A stretch of DNA of 64,000 nucleotides, from the NCBI GenBank assembly GCA_964453205.1, contig CAYVRC010000007.1, forward strand, positions 1 to 64,000, written 5' to 3'. This stretch comes from Crateriforma sp964453205. Its GTDB lineage: Bacteria; Planctomycetota; Planctomycetia; Pirellulales; Pirellulaceae. A program made the position numbers and the translations under genes. Within the stretch, counting starts at the first letter, position 1. Every line of letters begins with the position of its first letter. The notes beneath the pieces were generated by a model. That model did no database searches and was not told the origin of the DNA. It was given only the letters and a program-made list of their open reading frames with translations. Positions 37,001-46,535 of the stretch are shown piece by piece.

Positions 37001-38287
37001 CTAGGACGTCAGCTTGGCCTTGAACAGCGGGCCGCCGTAGAGCGCGTTGTCGCCCAGGGTTTCTTCGATCCGCAGCAACTGGTTGTACTTGGCCATCCGG
37101 TCGCTTCGGCTGGCCGATCCGGTTTTGATTTGCCCGGTCGACAACGCGACAGCCAGATCGGCGATCGTCGCGTCTTCGGTTTCTCCGCTGCGGTGACTGG
37201 TCACCGCGGTGTAACCGTTTCGCCCGGCCAACTGGATCGAGTCGATCGTTTCGGTCAGCGTGCCGATCTGGTTGACTTTGATCAGGATGCTGTTGGCGAT
37301 GCCTTCGTCGATTCCGCGTTGCAAGCGTTCGACGTTGGTGACGAACAAGTCGTCGCCGACCAATTGGACCTTGTCACCCAACTTGTCGGTCAGTTTTTTC
37401 CAAGTCGCCCAGTCGTCTTCGCTGCACCCGTCTTCGATGCTGCAGATCGGATACTTGTCACACCAGCCGGCCAGGAAGTCGACCATTTCGTCGCCCGAAA
37501 GTTGCTTGCCGTCGATCGAATACTTTTCAGTCTTGTCGTCGTAGAACTCGGTCGACGCGGCGTCCAACGCGATCCAGACTTGCTCGCCCGGCTTGTAACC
37601 GGCTTGTTCGATCGCCGTCATGATCACGTCCAAGGCTTCTTGGTTGCTTTTCAGGTCGGGCGCGAAACCGCCTTCGTCGCCGACGGCCGTGTTGTAGCCT
37701 TTGCCGGAGAGAACTTTCTTCAGGTTGTGAAAGATCTCCGTGCCGCACCGCAACGCGTCGCTGAAACGCTCAAAGCCCAGCGGCATGACCATGAATTCTT
37801 GCACGTCGACGCTGTTGTCGGCGTGTTCGCCGCCGTTGATGATGTTCATCATCGGGGCCGGCAACAGACGGGCGCCGGCGCCGCCCAGGTAACGATACAG
37901 TTGCTGGTCGGTCGACGAAGCGGCCGCGTGGGCGGTCGCCAGGCTGACGCCCAGGATCGCGTTGGCACCCAAGTTTTTCTTGTTCGGCGTGCCGTCCAAT
38001 TCCAGCATGCGATGATCGACCGCGGCTTGATCGGTCGCGTCCATGCCCTGCAAGGCTTCGGCGATCGTCGTGTTGACGTTCTCGACGGCTTTCTGGACGC
38101 CTTTGCCCATGAAAACGGCTTTGTCGCCGTCGCGGAGTTCCCACGCTTCGTGAACGCCCGTGCTGGCCCCGCTGGGGACCGCCGCGCGGCCGACCGCACC
38201 GTCATCCAGCATCACGTCGCACTCGACGGTCGGATTGCCGCGGCTGTCAAGAATCTGGCGAGCATGGATGGCTTCGATCAGGGACAT
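37001..38287 (-). CDS. eno: enolase (phosphopyruvate hydratase)
   Basis: 428 residues, normal length. Glycolytic conversion of 2-phosphoglycerate to phosphoenolpyruvate. Family motifs are intact: 'IHARQILDSRGNPTVECDV', 'GAVGRAAVPSGASTG', 'MMNIINGGEHADN', 'GDEGGFAPDL', 'YSIEDG-CSEDDW' and 'AVTSHRSGETEDATIADLAVAL' with 'IKTGSASRSDRMAKYNQLLRIEE'. Metal-binding Asp/Glu residues are present in the last regions. Divergent from ribE across a 207-base gap. Confidence 0.97.
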   Translation of the reverse strand: MSLIEAIHARQILDSRGNPTVECDVMLDDGAVGRAAVPSGASTGVHEAWELRDGDKAVFMGKGVQKAVENVNTTIAEALQGMDATDQAAVDHRMLELDGTPNKKNLGANAILGVSLATAHAAASSTDQQLYRYLGGAGARLLPAPMMNIINGGEHADNSVDVQEFMVMPLGFERFSDALRCGTEIFHNLKKVLSGKGYNTAVGDEGGFAPDLKSNQEALDVIMTAIEQAGYKPGEQVWIALDAASTEFYDDKTEKYSIDGKQLSGDEMVDFLAGWCDKYPICSIEDGCSEDDWATWKKLTDKLGDKVQLVGDDLFVTNVERLQRGIDEGIANSILIKVNQIGTLTETIDSIQLAGRNGYTAVTSHRSGETEDATIADLAVALSTGQIKTGSASRSDRMAKYNQLLRIEETLGDNALYGGPLFKAKLTS

Positions 38288-38333
38288 GAGTGTGCCTTTT
38301 TTGCAGAAAACAAGGTGATAGAAAGTTGGGATG

Positions 38334-38357
38334 GGTGGATTTCACGTCAAGTCCACC
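38334..38357 (+). promoter_or_regulatory. 9-bp hairpin in the eno-ribE divergent gap
   Basis: GGTGGATTT (38334-38342) pairs with AAGTCCACC (38349-38357), one G-U, loop CACGTC. It lies in the leader of either gene. It is not an FMN riboswitch: none of the RFN core blocks is seen. Confidence 0.3.
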
Positions 38358-38494
38358 GGGCCGCGTCGGATTCCGTCGGTCGGCACCGTTGTCTTGCGGG
38401 CCGGCATTCTGTCCAATCGACTGCCGGGTGACCACCCGCCGTCCGTGGTCCCTCCAGCGCACCGAACACGAACCCACCAGCACCGCAAGCACCG

Positions 38495-39091
38495 ATGTTT
38501 ACCGGACTCGTCGAATCCCTGGGCCGAATCGTCGCCATCGCCGACCAGCCCCCCGGCAAGCGTTTTTCGATCGACGCCGGCGACGTGGCCGTCGGCGTGA
38601 CGATCGGCGACAGTATCTGCATCAACGGCTGTTGCCTGACCGTCGTCGCGACCGACGCGGCGGTGTTGGATTTCGAAGCCGGGGAGGAGACTTTGTCGCG
38701 GACGAACCTGGGTCGGCAAGTCGTCGGATCCGAGGTCAACCTGGAACGAAGTTTGGCCGTCGGTGACCGCCTGGGCGGACACTACGTCACCGGTCACGTC
38801 GACGAACTGGGGACGCTGATCGAACGTCGCGAAGACCCGCCTTGGGCGTTCCTGCGGTTCGGCATGTCGCGCAAACTCGCCTCCCAGGTCGCCGAGAAAG
38901 GCAGCATCGCGATCGACGGCATCAGTCTGACCGTGGTTGATGCCGATCCTGACAGTTTCACCGTCGCGTTGATCCCGCACACCTTGGACGTCACCACGCT
39001 GGGCAACTGTGCCGTCGGCGACCGAGTCAACCTGGAAAGCGACGTGCTGGCCAAATACGTCCAGCGCAGTCTGGCGATGGAAGGCAAATAG
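38495..39091 (+). CDS. ribE: riboflavin synthase, alpha chain
   Basis: 198 residues. Dismutates two 6,7-dimethyl-8-ribityllumazines to riboflavin. It starts with the invariant MFTGLVES and has two lumazine-binding domains: 'GDSICINGCCLTVVATD...DFEAGEETLSRTNLG..' and 'GHVDELGTLIERRE...GSIAIDGISLTVVDADPDSFTVALIPHTLDVTTLG'. Its stop TAG shares its G with the GTG start of rsmA, so the two are co-translated. Confidence 0.96.
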   Translation: MFTGLVESLGRIVAIADQPPGKRFSIDAGDVAVGVTIGDSICINGCCLTVVATDAAVLDFEAGEETLSRTNLGRQVVGSEVNLERSLAVGDRLGGHYVTGHVDELGTLIERREDPPWAFLRFGMSRKLASQVAEKGSIAIDGISLTVVDADPDSFTVALIPHTLDVTTLGNCAVGDRVNLESDVLAKYVQRSLAMEGK

Positions 39092-40062
39092 TGGACGCAC
39101 ATCGTCACACGGCGACTTACCTCTCGCAACGATTGGCCGAAGCCGGGCTGCGTCCGCTCAGCCGATTCGGCCAGAACTTTTTGATCGACTTGAACCTGGT
39201 CGACTTGATCGCCAACGCCGCCGAACTTCGCCCGACCGACGTGGTGTTGGAAATCGGGACGGGCGTCGGTTCGCTGACGCAGCGGCTGTCGGACCGCGCC
39301 GGCGCGGTGTTGACCGTGGAGATCGACAATCACTTGTTCGAACTGGCCGACGAAGAAGTCGGCGGGCGGCCGAACGTCAAGCTGATTCACGGCGACGCGC
39401 TAAAAAACAAAAACACGTTGCGGCCCGAATTGATGCGGCACATCGGCGATGCGATGCGGCGGATCGGGCCGGAGTCGCGGTTCCTGTTGGTCGCAAACCT
39501 GCCTTACAACGTGGCAACACCCATCATCAGCAACCTGCTCCTGGAATCACCCCCGCCCGACGCGATGGTGGTGACGATTCAAAAGGAATTGGCCGACCGC
39601 ATGATGGCCGTGCCGTCGACGAAAGATTACGGCGCGTTGTCGGTGTGGGTGCAAGCACTCTGCGACGTGTCGCTGGTCCGCTTGTTGTCGCCCAAGGTGT
39701 TCTGGCCGCGCCCCAAAGTCGACTCGGCGATCATCCGCTTGGACTTGGTCCCCGAACGACGCGAGGCCTTTGTGGACTTGAAGGATTTTCATCAAACGGT
39801 TCGATCGTTGTTTTTTCATCGCCGCAAGTTTTTGCGAAGCGTGGTGATCAGCGCGACGAAAGGCCGTCTGGATAAGTCGCAAGTCGACGAAGTCCTGAGA
39901 TCACTCGGCCACGGAGAAACGGCCCGCGCCGAGGAATTGCCTGTTCCCGAAATCGTGGCGCTGGCCGAAGCCTTGCGGGTGACCCGGAATCAAGTCGCCC
40001 GGGATCAAGCCGCCCGGGATCAAACTGCGGCAACGGACGCGGCGTCCGAGCCCGAGCGCTGA
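39091..40062 (+). CDS. rsmA: 16S rRNA dimethyladenosine transferase
   Basis: 323 residues. Methylates the two adjacent adenosines near the 3' end of 16S rRNA (KsgA). The N-terminal motif is 'RFGQNFLIDLNL'; the SAM motif is 'LEIGTGVGSLTQRLSD'; the catalytic motif is 'NLPYNVATPIIS'; 'FWPRPKVDSAIIRL' is also conserved. The C-terminus carries a dispensable-looking tail with VARDQAARDQ repeats, encoded by a 15-bp tandem repeat at 39985-40029. The GTG start overlaps the ribE stop by one base. Confidence 0.94.
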   Translation: MDAHRHTATYLSQRLAEAGLRPLSRFGQNFLIDLNLVDLIANAAELRPTDVVLEIGTGVGSLTQRLSDRAGAVLTVEIDNHLFELADEEVGGRPNVKLIHGDALKNKNTLRPELMRHIGDAMRRIGPESRFLLVANLPYNVATPIISNLLLESPPPDAMVVTIQKELADRMMAVPSTKDYGALSVWVQALCDVSLVRLLSPKVFWPRPKVDSAIIRLDLVPERREAFVDLKDFHQTVRSLFFHRRKFLRSVVISATKGRLDKSQVDEVLRSLGHGETARAEELPVPEIVALAEALRVTRNQVARDQAARDQTAATDAASEPER

Positions 40063-40235
40063 AAGCGAGACGCATTGCCCACCGACCGTCGGCTCTGTTT
40101 TTCCTTTCGGCATCAGGGGTGACGATTTCCTCGATGTCGGAATCGGCGGTTGCTCGGCGAACCGGGGGGCGGTGATGTTGAGTAAAATACGGTGCCGCCT
40201 GCTCTTTGTGTTTTCCTTTGAATTTCGTGTTCAGC

Positions 40236-43028
40236 ATGTCGTCCCCACGATCGATTGCCGGAGCAACGGCCAAGCCCGGGCGAGTCATCACGCCGCGATT
40301 GCGGGTGCTGTTGGTCGTCGTGCTGACGCTGTTCGGGATGTTGGCGGCCAACGGGTTGTATCTGTCGGCGGTGACGTGGATTCAGCATTTCACCGGCCGC
40401 GTCTTGGAGGACCATTTCTATCAGTTGATGTTTCTGGGGCATCTCGCGTTGGGATTGCTGTTGATCGTGCCCACGGTCGTCTTCGGGCTCGCGCACCTGT
40501 GGCGGGCCAAAGACCGTCGGAACCGCAGGGCGGTCAAGATCGGCTACGCGTTGTTGGCGACCGCGATCGTGATCCTGGTCAGCGGGATCTTGTTGACTCG
40601 CATCGGATCGTTTCGCCTGGTCGATCCGTCGTCGCGGCGGATCGTGTATTGGATGCACCTGATCGCACCGCTGGCGGCGATCTGGCTGTACTGGCTGCAC
40701 CGACTGGTCGGACCGCAAATCAAGTGGCACGTCGGTCGCCGCGTGGCCGTGGCCATCGGTGTCTTCGTCGCCGTGATGGTCGGCATTCAGGCCTCCGACC
40801 CCCGTGTCAGTGGAGACCGTGGGCCGGCCGAAGGTCGCAAATACTTCCTGCCGTCGCTGGCCAAGACGACCAGCGGAAAATTCATCGCGGCCGAAACGCT
40901 GATGAACGACGACTACTGCTTGGCGTGTCATCAGGAGATTCATGACAGTTGGATTCACAGCGCCCACAAGCTCAGCAGTTTCAACAATCCGGCCTATCGG
41001 GCGAGCGTCCGGGAAACGCGGCAAGTCGCCAGCGAGCATAGCGGAACGGTCAAAGCCGCCCGGTTTTGCGCGGGCTGCCATGATCCGGTGCCGTTTTTTG
41101 CCGGTGAATTCGATGATCCCGCTTACGACGACGTGGGGAACCCGACGGCCCACGCCGGGATCACGTGCACGGCGTGTCACGCGATTCAATCGGTCGACAG
41201 CGACCGCGGGAACGCGGATTACACGATCGACGAACCCGAACATTACCCGTTCGCCTACAGCGACAACGGTCTGCTGCGATCGCTGAATCACTTGATGGTC
41301 AAAGCCAAGCCGGCGTTTCACAAGCAAGAGATGCTCAAGCCGTTCCACAAGACCGCATCGTTCTGCGGGACTTGTCACAAGGTCGACTTGGTCGGGGAGC
41401 TGACGAAGTACAAAGAATTTTTGCGGGGTCAAAATCATTTCGACAGCTACCTGTTGAGCGGAGTGTCCGGTCACGGAGCCCGTAGTTTTTATTATCCCGA
41501 CCACGCCCAGACGAACTGCAACGGTTGTCACATGCCGCCGCTGGCGAGTGACGGGTTCGGCGCGCGGTACAGCGAGGCCCTCGGGCAGTTCGCCGTGCAC
41601 GACCATCGTTTTCCCAGTGCCAACAGCGCGGTGAGCCATTGGACGGGGGACGAAGCGGGCATCGAGGCGCACGAAAAGATTTTGAAGGGTTCGTTGCGGG
41701 TGGACCTGTTCGGACTTCGCGAAGGCGGCACGATCGACGGAAAACTGATTGCGCCCTTGGGGCCGAAATTGCCACGGCTTCGTCGCGGTCAAACCTACTT
41801 GGTCGAAACGGTACTGCGAACGATGACTCTTGGGCATCACTTCACCCAAGGCACCAGCGACAGCAACCAGGTTTGGGTGCATTGGACGGTCACCGACGGT
41901 GACAAGGTGATCGCCGAAAGCGGTGCGACGGATGAACGTCGTCGCGTCGACCCGTGGTCACACTTCGTCAATTCCTTTGTCTTGGACAAAGACGGCAACC
42001 GGATCAACCGACGCAACGCGCAGGACATCTTTACACCGCTGTACAGCAACCAGATTCCGCCGGGCGCGGGGCAAACGATTCATTATCGTTTGACGGTGCC
42101 GGAGCAGACCGGCGGGCCGCTGACGGTGAAGGCGAGACTTCTTTATCGCAAGTTCGACACCGAATACTTAGACTTCATCCGCGCCGATCGTGATCCCCGA
42201 CGCGACCCGCTGGAACTTGGCGACGTCGGCGATCCGAACGACTTGCCGATCATCGAGATCGCGCGGGACAGCGTGACGCTGCCGATCGCCGGGGAGGATT
42301 CCGCCGGGGAGCCGAGCGATCAGACGATCCCGCTTTGGCAACGTTGGAACGATTACGGAATCGGGTTGCTTCTCAAGGGCAAAGCGGAACTCAAACAGGC
42401 GGCCGACGCGTTCCGCGAAGTCGAAAAACTGGGCCGCTACGACGGGCCGCTGAATCTGGCTCGCGCGCAGTTCGCCGAGGGCGACTTGGACGGCGCGACC
42501 GAGTCGCTCAAGCGGGCACAGGCGATGGACCCGCCGCCGCCGTCGTGGACGCACGCTTGGCTGAGCGGGATGGTCGATCGCCAGCAAGGCAATCTGGAAC
42601 GGGCGGCCGAGAGCCTGCAAAGCGTCTTGGAAACGCGAGTCCCGAGTCGAGGTTTCGACTTTTCGAAAGACTACGTCGTTCGCAACGAACTGGGACTGAC
42701 GATGATCGACCTGGCCCAGCGGGACGACATCCGCGGACGCGACGAGGCGGCGGCCCGATGGTATGCCCGGGCGGTGGAGCAGTTCCGGGCGGTGCTGGAG
42801 ATCGACGTCGAAAACGTCACCGCGCACGCGAACTTGGCCGAGGTGCACGCGGTGCTGGGCGACCAGGAATTGGCGGCGAAGCACCGGACGCTGCACGAGC
42901 GATACAAGCCGGACGACAACGCACGCGCCTTGGCGGCACCCAAAGCCAGGCAGAAATATCCTGCGGCCAACCATGCCGCCCAGGGCGTCGTGATCTACGA
43001 CACCGGGAAAGATTCGCCGGCCGAGTGA
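40236..43028 (+). CDS. membrane-anchored pentahaem cytochrome c with TPR-type repeats
   Basis: 930 residues. Four hydrophobic segments in the first 190 residues ('RVLLVVVLTLFGMLAANGLYL', 'LMFLGHLALGLLLIVPTVVFGLA', 'IGYALLATAIVILVSGILL', 'VAVAIGVFVAVMVG') resemble a quinol-oxidising membrane anchor. Five c-type haem sites CxxCH follow at residues 228 (CLACH), 278 (CAGCH), 311 (CTACH), 377 (CGTCH) and 428 (CNGCH). The C-terminal third has helical repeats like TPRs ('AADAFREVEKLGRYDGPLNLARAQFAEGDLDGATESL'). The whole looks like an electron-transfer or multihaem oxidoreductase protein facing outward. ATG 40236 is chosen over TTG 40206. It has no reductase partner nearby. Confidence 0.8.
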   Translation: MSSPRSIAGATAKPGRVITPRLRVLLVVVLTLFGMLAANGLYLSAVTWIQHFTGRVLEDHFYQLMFLGHLALGLLLIVPTVVFGLAHLWRAKDRRNRRAVKIGYALLATAIVILVSGILLTRIGSFRLVDPSSRRIVYWMHLIAPLAAIWLYWLHRLVGPQIKWHVGRRVAVAIGVFVAVMVGIQASDPRVSGDRGPAEGRKYFLPSLAKTTSGKFIAAETLMNDDYCLACHQEIHDSWIHSAHKLSSFNNPAYRASVRETRQVASEHSGTVKAARFCAGCHDPVPFFAGEFDDPAYDDVGNPTAHAGITCTACHAIQSVDSDRGNADYTIDEPEHYPFAYSDNGLLRSLNHLMVKAKPAFHKQEMLKPFHKTASFCGTCHKVDLVGELTKYKEFLRGQNHFDSYLLSGVSGHGARSFYYPDHAQTNCNGCHMPPLASDGFGARYSEALGQFAVHDHRFPSANSAVSHWTGDEAGIEAHEKILKGSLRVDLFGLREGGTIDGKLIAPLGPKLPRLRRGQTYLVETVLRTMTLGHHFTQGTSDSNQVWVHWTVTDGDKVIAESGATDERRRVDPWSHFVNSFVLDKDGNRINRRNAQDIFTPLYSNQIPPGAGQTIHYRLTVPEQTGGPLTVKARLLYRKFDTEYLDFIRADRDPRRDPLELGDVGDPNDLPIIEIARDSVTLPIAGEDSAGEPSDQTIPLWQRWNDYGIGLLLKGKAELKQAADAFREVEKLGRYDGPLNLARAQFAEGDLDGATESLKRAQAMDPPPPSWTHAWLSGMVDRQQGNLERAAESLQSVLETRVPSRGFDFSKDYVVRNELGLTMIDLAQRDDIRGRDEAAARWYARAVEQFRAVLEIDVENVTAHANLAEVHAVLGDQELAAKHRTLHERYKPDDNARALAAPKARQKYPAANHAAQGVVIYDTGKDSPAE

Positions 43029-43060
43029 ACCGCGGTGCGGCAGAGACCGGCTCCACCCGC

Positions 43061-43213
43061 CTAGCGGCGGCGTTTCTTGATTTTCGCGCCGCCTTGGCGG
43101 ACTTTGAATTTCGGATTGCTTTTGCAAATCACGTAGATGCGCCCGCGTCGTTTGACCACCTGGCAATCAGGGTGGCGGTATTTGAGGGCGCCGATGCTGC
43201 TGACAACTTTCAT
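43061..43213 (-). CDS. rpmJ: 50S ribosomal protein bL36
   Basis: 50 residues from ATG 43213. The core 'YRHPDCQVVKRRGRIYVICKSNPKFKVRQGG' is bL36. The family's four zinc ligands (C, C, C, H) read H14, C17, C30 and Phe, so the site lacks the last ligand and has His for the first Cys. The tail is extended (AKIKKRRR). An in-frame extension upstream to 43423 is not homologous. It lies alone, convergent with the cytochrome gene. Confidence 0.92.
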   Translation of the reverse strand: MKVVSSIGALKYRHPDCQVVKRRGRIYVICKSNPKFKVRQGGAKIKKRRR

Positions 43214-43379
43214 CGCGTTGGCTCGGGCGTCTTGGATGCTATTGGGGTCGAAATCGGAGCGGCAGAGTATACCGAAGCGTCGCGAAACGGCAACGGCATC
43301 TCGAATTTCCGACGAGATCGGCCCGGCGCCGGCAGCCGATTCGGTCGAAAACCGGGAAGCCGGTCGCCGTCGGGATCGC

Positions 43380-43943
43380 TTACGGATTCCCTGGCAAGCG
43401 TCTCGGAAACCGCAGCGGCTCACCGGGCGGCAGGTCCACGTCGTGTTCTTCTTGGAAACGACGTCGCTCCACGGCGGTGGCGTAATAGGTCAGCCAGGTA
43501 TCGTTGTCTTCGATGCAGCGGTATTCCAGATCCTTGCCGGGCAGGTCGACTTTCTTTTCGCAGCAGGGCAGGATGTCGTGCCGAATAACGCGGTACAGCT
43601 CGCGGTCGCTGAGGTGGTCGGTGTATCGCAGCACGATCCGCTGGGAATAAAGCCGCTCGATCGTGCGTGTCAGCAAGCTGCGGATCTCCGTGTCGCCGAG
43701 CGTCTCGGCCGGCGGCAACTCCAGGGGGGGCGAGAACCAGGCCGAGATCGGCAACGCGGGGGCCCGTTCCCAAGCCAAGATCGATGCCAGGTACTCGTTT
43801 TCCTTGACCAGCGGCATCCGCCGGGTCGTCGGATCGTCGATCGAATCATCCCGATAGGGCTCCAGCTCGTCTCGCAGACGGGCGTTGTCCATCAGCAAAT
43901 CGACATCGTCGACGCCTGATCGGCTGGTTTCGCTCATATCCAT
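43380..43943 (-). CDS. conserved hypothetical protein, mostly helical (unknown)
   Basis: 187 residues from ATG 43943 (43937 is an alternative). The sequence is soluble and charged, with few strands ('LLMDNARLRDELEPYRD', 'YRVIRHDILPCCEKKVDLPG') and a C-terminal Pro-rich tail ('DVDLPPGEPLRFPRRLPGNP'). CC at 'LPCCEKK' is the only cysteine feature. I recognise no family. It is not coupled to a neighbour: rpmJ is 166 bases away and the GT4 gene 223 bases away. Confidence 0.55.
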   Translation of the reverse strand: MDMSETSRSGVDDVDLLMDNARLRDELEPYRDDSIDDPTTRRMPLVKENEYLASILAWERAPALPISAWFSPPLELPPAETLGDTEIRSLLTRTIERLYSQRIVLRYTDHLSDRELYRVIRHDILPCCEKKVDLPGKDLEYRCIEDNDTWLTYYATAVERRRFQEEHDVDLPPGEPLRFPRRLPGNP

Positions 43944-44166
43944 TAATGCAAAGGCCCAGACATGTTTACGTTCACTTTTGCTTCGGTGGCGGCAGCCGAG
44001 CGGCTTGCGACAACGCCAACAACTTCGCACCCAGCAAGGCTGGGCGACTGCATCCAAGACTATCCGTTCGCCCGCCCAGCTCAATCGTGTTTTGAGTCAA
44101 ACCGGGGCAATGTGGCGAAAATCGCCGCGTCGATCCTACCCCGACCATTACAAGCCGAACTGTTTA

Positions 44167-45279
44167 TCACTTTCGCACGATCTCGGCGTACAAATCCGCA
44201 TGCCGACGAACCATCGCGTCGACGGTGAACTCGGTCGCGATCCGTCGCCGTCCGGCCCGCCCCAGCCGCTCGGCTTCCCCGGCATCCTCCAACAACGCCA
44301 TCGTCTGGCGGGCGAAATCGGCGGTGTCCCCTAGCGTCACGATCCAGCCGGTTTCGCCGTGGACGACCAAGTCCCGGTTGCCGGGAATGTCCGACGCGAC
44401 GACCGGCAATCCGGCCTGCATCGCCTCGATCACTCCGTTGCTTTGTCCTTCGTATTCGCTGGCGATCCAGTACACGTCGGCGTGGGGCAGCAGGTCTGGC
44501 ACGTCGTCACGCTGGCCGGCAAAGGTCATCCGGTCCGGCGTCGTGACGGCATCGCGGTGCCGCAGCAGTTCCCCCGATTGCGGGCCGTCCCCGATCACCA
44601 CCAGCGTCGTGTCTTCGCGAACGGTGGCGATCAACTCGGCCGCCCAAATCAGATCGCGGTAGCGTTTCTGGGGCCACAGCCGACCGACGGCCAGGATCAG
44701 CCGGTTCGCCACCGGGATGCCCAAACGCCGGAAGGCCTCGTCACGATCGATCCGCGAAGGCCGCAGCGGTTCGATGCCGTTGGGGATGACTTCGAACAAC
44801 TCCCGGGGGATCCCGTTAGCGGCATAAAAATCGACGACGCCTCGGCTGTTGGTCGTGATCCGATCGGTCCGTCTGGCCAGGAAACGGTCGATGAAAAAGT
44901 GGCCGCCGTGCTTCCAGGGATCCACGCAGCGTTCGCTGGCGATGAGGTGCGGAACGCCGGCCATCCGCGCCGCGGCGCGGCCGAAGCTGTTCGCGGCGAA
45001 CAGCCAAGTGTGAACGATCTCCGGTGCAAAATCCTGTAAAGCCCTCTTGAGCCGAGAGAGCGCCGTCGGATCGGCCTTGAAGCGTTTGCCGATCACGGTG
45101 ACGGGAATCCCGCGGCGGCGAAGTTCCTCGCTCCGCGGTCCGTCACGTGTCAGCAGAAACACGCGAACGTCAAAGGCTTGGCGGTCCAGGTGCGTCGCCA
45201 GCAGACAAAGTTGTTTCTCGGCACCGCCGCGATCCATCGTCGGGATGACCAGCGCCAAGCGGATTTTGTCGGCCATCAT
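44167..45279 (-). CDS. GT4-family glycosyltransferase
   Basis: 370 residues. Retaining glycosyltransferase of the GT-B fold. N-terminal 'IPTMDRGGAEKQLCLLATHL' and C-terminal 'LILAVGRLWPQKRYRDLIWA', 'LVVIGDGPQ' and 'ASEYEGQSNGVIEAMQAGLPVVASDIPGNRDLV', where E-x7-E is the donor-site signature. No signal or membrane segment. The start ATGATG overlaps the TGA stop of the upstream GT4 gene by four bases. Acceptor unknown; probably surface polysaccharide or glycolipid. Confidence 0.9.
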   Translation of the reverse strand: MMADKIRLALVIPTMDRGGAEKQLCLLATHLDRQAFDVRVFLLTRDGPRSEELRRRGIPVTVIGKRFKADPTALSRLKRALQDFAPEIVHTWLFAANSFGRAAARMAGVPHLIASERCVDPWKHGGHFFIDRFLARRTDRITTNSRGVVDFYAANGIPRELFEVIPNGIEPLRPSRIDRDEAFRRLGIPVANRLILAVGRLWPQKRYRDLIWAAELIATVREDTTLVVIGDGPQSGELLRHRDAVTTPDRMTFAGQRDDVPDLLPHADVYWIASEYEGQSNGVIEAMQAGLPVVASDIPGNRDLVVHGETGWIVTLGDTADFARQTMALLEDAGEAERLGRAGRRRIATEFTVDAMVRRHADLYAEIVRK

Positions 45280-46535
45280 TCCGCCTTGCGTTGGGTTCGG
45301 GTCGCGCCGGCAAGCTGATCGCCGAGGCCAAGGATCTGATCGAGCACCGCTTGATACGGCGACCGGCGAATCAACCCGCGATGGTGAATCCGGGCGGCCG
45401 ACTTGGCGATTTCCAGTCGATCCATTTGTCGTTTGACGGCGTCACGAAACGATTTGTGCCCCGCGTTCACGGAAGCTCTGCCGCCGACGTCGACGGGACC
45501 GGATCGATCCGGCACCGAAAACCAGGCGACGGCGTCGTCGGCTTGCGTCGCCGCGGAGGACAACAGGTCGCGGTATTCCGCCGATTCGGCGACGACGACC
45601 GGCAACTCGTGGGCGACCGCGGTGGGCAGGAAATAGCCTAATCCGGACGCGTCGGCTTGCACGAACAGGTCCGCGGCGGCATACACGTCCGCCAGCGTCG
45701 TGAACGATCCGGGCATCGCGATCGCACTGCGAACGCCGTCGGATTTCAAGTCTTGGTGCATCGCTTCGCGGGCCGGTCCGTCGCCGATCAGCCACAATTT
45801 CGCCGCCGGATACCGGCTGAGCATCCAGTAAGCGTTCTCGGTGACCGTGCGAAGTCCCGATTCCCGGGTCATCCGGCCGACGCACAAAATCACCGGCGTG
45901 TCGGGCCCTGTTTTCAAGTCGGAATTGGCGTCGGCCAAGGACGCCCTGGCGGCGGCTTTCCGCTCGGGCGTCGTCGGCGGGATCGATTCGAAGCCGATTT
46001 TGCGGCGGACGATTTTGTCCGGCGGACAGCCCGCGGCGATCAGACCGCGATGCCCGGCCGCCGAAATCGTCAGGATACGATCGGCCGTCGCCGCGACGCT
46101 CCACGTTTTCTTCGCCGTGCGGGTTCGCCCCGACCAGGCCAGATCGCTTTGCGGTCCCGCGTCGCCGGCGGTCACGACGCTGACGCAGCCGAGCGTCGCG
46201 GCGGCTTCGACCATCGCGGCGGCTTCCTCACGCATCGCGTCGGCGATCATCAAGTCGAACCCGCTCGCGTTCTGGCACAACCAAGACGCCAAGTGACGCG
46301 TGTAGCGACCGAAGGACCAATCCCGACGCGGCAAAACGGCCGGACGCCGAACGACGAAACCGCCCAGACGGCACTGATCCGACCAGGCGACCGAGTGTTT
46401 CGGCGCGACGACTTCGACGTGCACGTTGTTGCGGGCCAAACCGCCGGCCAATTGATACAACGCCGCGGCCGAATCGTGCGACCCGTGCGGCCAAAAATGC
46501 CGGCCGATCAACAACACGCGCAGACTGCGATTCAC
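45276..46535 (-). CDS. second GT4-family glycosyltransferase
   Basis: 419 residues. GT-B fold with N-terminal 'LLIGRHFWPHGSHDSAAALYQLAGGLARNN' and C-terminal 'VILCVGRMTRESGLRTVTENAYWML', 'LWLIGDGPAREAM' and 'AAADLFVQADASGLGYFLPTAVAHELPVVVAESAEYRDLL'. The second motif departs from the usual E-x7-E (SGLGYFLPTA). Four-base overlaps join it to hpt upstream and to the other GT4 downstream, so all three are one operon. Confidence 0.85.
   Translation of the reverse strand: MNRSLRVLLIGRHFWPHGSHDSAAALYQLAGGLARNNVHVEVVAPKHSVAWSDQCRLGGFVVRRPAVLPRRDWSFGRYTRHLASWLCQNASGFDLMIADAMREEAAAMVEAAATLGCVSVVTAGDAGPQSDLAWSGRTRTAKKTWSVAATADRILTISAAGHRGLIAAGCPPDKIVRRKIGFESIPPTTPERKAAARASLADANSDLKTGPDTPVILCVGRMTRESGLRTVTENAYWMLSRYPAAKLWLIGDGPAREAMHQDLKSDGVRSAIAMPGSFTTLADVYAAADLFVQADASGLGYFLPTAVAHELPVVVAESAEYRDLLSSAATQADDAVAWFSVPDRSGPVDVGGRASVNAGHKSFRDAVKRQMDRLEIAKSAARIHHRGLIRRSPYQAVLDQILGLGDQLAGATRTQRKAE

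Noticed and set aside
38288..38494. FMN riboswitch upstream of ribE
   Set aside because: No RFN conserved blocks; only a simple 9-bp hairpin was found.
40113..41882. 589-codon open frame on the minus strand across the cytochrome gene
   Set aside because: Antisense shadow with Arg/Gln-rich composition; the plus strand has five CxxCH motifs in frame.
43214..43423. N-terminal extension of bL36
   Set aside because: In-frame codons upstream of 43213 have no homology to bL36; the protein begins at the ATG before the conserved core.
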